Shown here: positions 60,350-64,000 of the stretch, piece by piece
Layout: each line of letters starts with the position of its first letter
Numbering within the stretch: position 1 is the first letter of the stretch
Assembly (NCBI GenBank): GCA_038030265.1
Contig: CM075940.1
Location: 8,246,001-8,310,000, forward strand
Origin: Corythucha ciliata
Taxonomy: Eukaryota > Arthropoda > Insecta > Hemiptera > Tingidae
DNA: 64,000 nt
Direction of reading: 5' to 3'
Program-made: the position numbers and the translations under genes
The notes under the pieces: model-generated
Told to the model about the DNA's origin: nothing
What the model saw: only the letters and a program-made list of their open reading frames with translations
Database searches by the model: none

Positions 60350-62030
60350 CGTAGAGTTAGGAGGGGCGAGGTGGGTCACTCAATAGGTCCTATTGGGTGG
60401 GCAAAGGTACCTTTTCGCCACCCCAATATTTTCATCTGATTTTCAACAATATCGTCCAACAAAGGGTGATGTACTATGGTATAGCGATGAGTAACGGTAT
60501 TTTCTCAATATAAACCGCGAATCAACGCTTTTTCTGCATTGCATCTTATCCGCGAAGAAGCGATTTTTCTGAATTTAAGCAAGCCTTTATCAATATTTTA
60601 GCCGCGAATTAGCACTTTTTCTGAATTTCATCCATGAATTAGCGAATTGGTGGCGATTTCTCTCAAATTTTTCTCCATTTTACCGATGAATTGGCCTGTT
60701 TTCAATTTTAGCCGCCAGCCAGTGCTTTTCTCCATTTAAGCAGTGATTTTGTGCATATTCCCGATTAGCGATTTTTGTCTTTTTTAAGCCGCAATGTTGC
60801 CCATTTCCTCTATTTTAGACACAAAATCGGCTTAAGAAGCCGTGAATTGGACTCAATTTAATAGCGGCAAATGAGCGCTTTTCCCATACTTAACCCGTAA
60901 ATTAGCTGTTTTTCTCAATTTCATAAGTGCATTAGTGTATTTTCTCAGTATTAGATGCAAAGTACAGTGTTTCTATCCCGTGAATTAAAGACTTTTTCCA
61001 ATTGCAGCCTTGAATTAACATTTTTTTCAGTTTTATCTGTGAAAGAACGCTTATCCTCAAAAGCCGCAAAGGGCCGTTTTAGTCCTGTAAATTAGCGCTT
61101 TTCCTTTTATTATCCGCTCATTAGCGTTTTTTCTCAATTTTAGCTGCATTGTAGCGTTTTTACCCCTCAAATTATCGACTTTTTGAGTTTTACAATTCTA
61201 GCCGAGAATACCGACTTTTCTCTTCTCTATTTTAGTCGCAAACTTGGCTTCAGAAGCCGTGAATTGGCTTTAAATTTCTTCAATTGCAGGCGTGAAATTT
61301 GAGCTTTGAATTAGCACATTTTCGCGATTCAATCCGCGATTTAGCGATTTTTTTTCAATTTTAACCGTGCTTTAGCGCTTTTTATGCAGTGAATTAGGGA
61401 CTTCTCTTAATTTCAGTCGTGAATTAGCACTTTTGTTCAGTTCAATAATCGAAATAAAGCTTTTCCCCAATTTTACCCATGGATTAGCGTTTTATCCCGT
61501 GAAATAGTGATTTATCTGCATTTTTTGTCGTGATTTAGCGTTTTTCATAATTTTAGGTGCGGGCTAATTTTACCCGTATTGTGGCGTTTTTATTCCACAA
61601 ATTAGCCATTTTTTTCATTTTAGCCCCGAATAAGCCTTTTAATCAATGTTAGCCGCGATTTTTTTCTTACTTTTAGCCACGAATTTGCGTTTTTTCTCAA
61701 TTCCACCCGTCAAATGGCTTCTATACATCACGAATCAGTTATTTTTTCTCTATTCTGAACTGAAAGTTGCATCGAGAAACCGATAATTATCGCTTTTGTT
61801 TACTTTTAATCACGAATGTATCGCTTTTTCCAAGCATTTTGCCGCGTATTGGCCCCAAGAACAACACATGATTGCGTCTTCTCAGAGTAGCGATTTCGTG
61901 GGCAGAATGAAATAATAAGCTACACAATTTGCTGAGCACCGGTGACATTCAATTCTCGAAGTCGCATGCACTGAAAATCGTCGAATGGAGCCAAATCACC
62001 GTCTAATCGGGTAGTGACAACCAGCGTAAT
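60350..62030 (+). repeat. 30-bp-core repeat element, second long copy
   Basis: The head (60,355-60,460) contains GGTGGGCAAAGGTACCTTTT and a TCAACAAT segment, also present at 63,920-63,990. The core is about 1.4 kb of degenerate GAATTAGCG plus TTTTTCTCAATTTTAGCC units. The tail (61,890-62,020) matches 39,220-39,345. Note that its head differs from that of the 27.0/37.5-kb copies. Confidence 0.7.
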
Positions 62031-62235
62031 AGACGCCCCTTATTTTCAGTTCGATCCCCAGTTCAAATTTGAGCTGTTTGTTCTTACATTTTGTGCTCAG
62101 TTATGTTATTTTGTTGTTCTTAAATTGGGTACTGCGAAATTCCAATACATACCCCCCACATCTATGCCAAGCTAATTTCCCCCCCCCCCCCCAACGAAAA
62201 CCTAAACTCTACGCCTCTGAGAGTCGGTATTCCAT

Positions 62236-62236
<1 letters not shown>

Positions 62237-62271
<35 letters not shown>

Positions 62272-62593
62272 CTTTCTTTCTTTCTTTCTTTTTTTTTTTC
62301 TTGAGGGTGTGGACTCGGATCTACCGAGCCCGCTGGCGCCTAAGCTCGTGTGGCTCTTACACCATACCCTGTAACTCCATCAGCTGTGCACTTCACACCC
62401 GTACTACGCGGGCGTTTCGGTCGATGCGCGGTTTGTCATACGCACACCGCCGTGAACGCCCACACGAAGCCGAGTGAGCCCCGTGTCACAGCTCGCCGCA
62501 GCCTTATAGGGTAATGGGCAATAGCTGGATTCGAACCCAGGCCCGCTGGGTTGCGAAGCGAGCATTGTATCCATTACACCATCGAGGCGCGCT
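62237..62593 (-). mobile_element. Complete tRNA-derived SINE with 10-bp target duplication
   Basis: Reads on the minus strand from 62,593. The tRNA-like head contains an A-box-like TGGTGTAATGG and a B box GGTTCGAATCC, both needed for RNA polymerase III initiation. A unique body follows, then an A-rich tail with GAAA repeats (62,237-62,299). GTATTCCATG flanks both ends (62,227-62,236 and 62,594-62,603). The T-arm and anticodon arm of the head do not fold properly, so it is not a functional tRNA gene. Confidence 0.9.
62537..62586 (-). promoter_or_regulatory. Internal Pol III promoter boxes of the SINE
   Basis: TGGTGTAATGG (A-box-like) and GGTTCGAATCC (B box) are spaced as in tRNA genes, both in minus orientation. 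Confidence 0.65.
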
Positions 62594-62603
62594 GTATTCC
62601 ATG

Positions 62604-64000
62604 GTTACTCATTGGTTTGGGTGGTGGGAGGGGGGTGTTAGAAAATTCAAAAGAGCACTGTCGATGTGAGTATTTTAAGTGACTCAAGCCCTTCAAATCG
62701 ATGAAACTCTACCATTTCTGTTTTGATCGACTTGACGGCAAATACTTTACCCAATTTGTGAGAGCTGAAATCGAGGCAATAATACATTTAATCAAGCAAA
62801 GATTAACGTTAAACTGAAGCGCGTGAACAGACAGAGAGGTAAGGATGCAATTAGAACGGATCAACATCTAATTGAAATAGCGCATAATCGGATCGGATTG
62901 ATGAAATGGTGAACGGTTGCGGGTAGGGTGGGGTTGGTGATTCGATGAGTGTATAGGGGGGGGGGGTAAAGCGTAATCCTACAGGTGAAGCTTATATTAG
63001 TCTATACGTCAAGGATTAGTTGTAAATACATTGTGAAGGCATTCTGACATTAACGATTAGACTCGGATCGCTTGTCTCGTTCAGTGACTCGGAACGAAGT
63101 TCTGTAATTCGCTGTATTGCTTTCATTTCATAACACATGTCATAAGACATGTTTTTGGCTGAGGCTTCAGTTTGTTTCGAGGGGTGTGATTTAAAGAAAA
63201 TACATTATTATTTGTGTCAACCCTAATTTCCTGGTCTCATGTTTTTTTTTCCTTTCGTCCGTAAAAAGGTCATATGGTCTAGAATTTAATTTCATGCCGG
63301 CTCCTTTGGGGACCTCCTTTGGGGGGCTCCTTTGGGGGCTGGAGTCTGAAGACCCAACCGTTCGGAAATTTTATGAATTTTAGTCTGTAAACCACATTCC
63401 CCTTATTCCGACTTCTGAAAACTGAAATGTATCACACAGTAGCTAATGAAATTAATTAATATGTTTTGAATTTAATGACCGCTATGGGCTAGGTACATAA
63501 AACAATTAATTTAAAATCATTTTTATTAGTGTATTTCGTCGATCATTGCGTCGACCTCATCAGACTAAAAAACAACCAATAAATGTCCAATTTTTTAACA
63601 AATCACAAATCGTTTCATTGCGTTCCCGTTCTTGCCTTTTTACTATAGGGAAAAAGGGGGCTGGGGGCGGGGAATGAAAAGTCCCGTGCCGTCCCGCATT
63701 TTTTGGCCTCGCGTCCCGTCCCGCACACTCAAGTCAAGATGTTCTGCATGTTCCGCGGGACAAAAAAATACATGATCAAATACCCTCCCCCCCTCACCAG
63801 AAGTTTTGAAAGAGTCGTTTTCGGGTGGTCTGACCAATATACATCCGGGGGGGGGGGCATCCCTTGTCAGAGGCTTAGAGTTAAAGGTGGTGAGGTGGGC
63901 CATCGCCCACCTAATATTGGTACCTTGGTGGGCAAAGGTACCTTTTCGCCCCCCCCCCCATATCTTCACCTAATTTTCAACAATTTTTTTCATCAAACAG
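62604..64000. other. Non-coding stretch with repeat head fragment
   Basis: A repeated GTCCCGTCCCGC motif lies near 63,680-63,730, and a hairpin near 63,537-63,558. Positions 63,875-63,990 match the head of the 60.35-kb repeat, so another copy probably continues beyond the window. No gene seen. Confidence 0.5.

Noticed and set aside
62518..62586. Possible tRNA gene on the minus strand.
   Set aside because: The arms do not pair correctly, and the segment is the head of a SINE with a target duplication and A-tail.

Overview
This is a window from an animal nuclear genome, most likely an arthropod or other protostome. Genes are split by spliceosomal introns, with GT/AG borders wherever exons join. 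Most of the DNA is non-coding and full of transposon remnants. There is no bacterial, viral or CRISPR-like organisation. The arthropod guess rests on the scro/Nkx2.1 protein, whose homeodomain ends in a form I associate with insect scarecrow. That is recollection, not a search.

Layout. Positions 1-6.9 kb are repeats: a palindromic MITE, long degenerate tandem arrays with units of about 22-31 bp, and a tRNA-derived SINE interrupted by a piggyBac-like MITE. Positions 6975-9503 (minus strand) hold four exons of a myosin-light-chain-kinase-like protein kinase; the rest of that gene was not found. Positions 9.5-19.7 kb are non-coding repeats. Positions 19,717-44,782 (plus strand) hold a complete five-exon scarecrow/Nkx2.1 homeobox gene of 304 codons. 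Its first intron is 16.9 kb and contains a 17-bp minisatellite, a cluster of alternating inverted 14-bp motifs, a TAA-flanked MITE and a long inverted repeat. Its second intron holds a copy of a repeat family with a degenerate 30-bp tandem core. Positions 44.8-51.6 kb are intergenic with one MITE and a tentative two-exon gene end.

Positions 51,618-54,581 are a complete 2,964-bp PIF/Harbinger DNA transposon with TAA target duplications. It carries a DDE transposase (plus strand) and a MADF-BESS DNA-binding protein (minus strand). The two genes interlock: each gene's second exon lies inside the other gene's intron. The transposase has one frameshift just after its first catalytic Asp; the MADF gene looks intact. 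Positions 55,811-56,502 are the 5'-truncated 3' end of a non-LTR retrotransposon (RNase H plus a C-terminal Cys/His motif) with a poly-A tail and a 9-bp target duplication. Positions 57.5-62.0 kb hold a long inverted repeat, another MITE and a second large copy of the 30-bp-core repeat family. Positions 62,237-62,593 are a full SINE with a 10-bp target duplication.

Host genes that can be named with confidence are scro and the MLCK-like kinase. Much of what else I can identify is mobile DNA or its decay products, plus an unusual number of G/C homopolymers of 9-14 bases.
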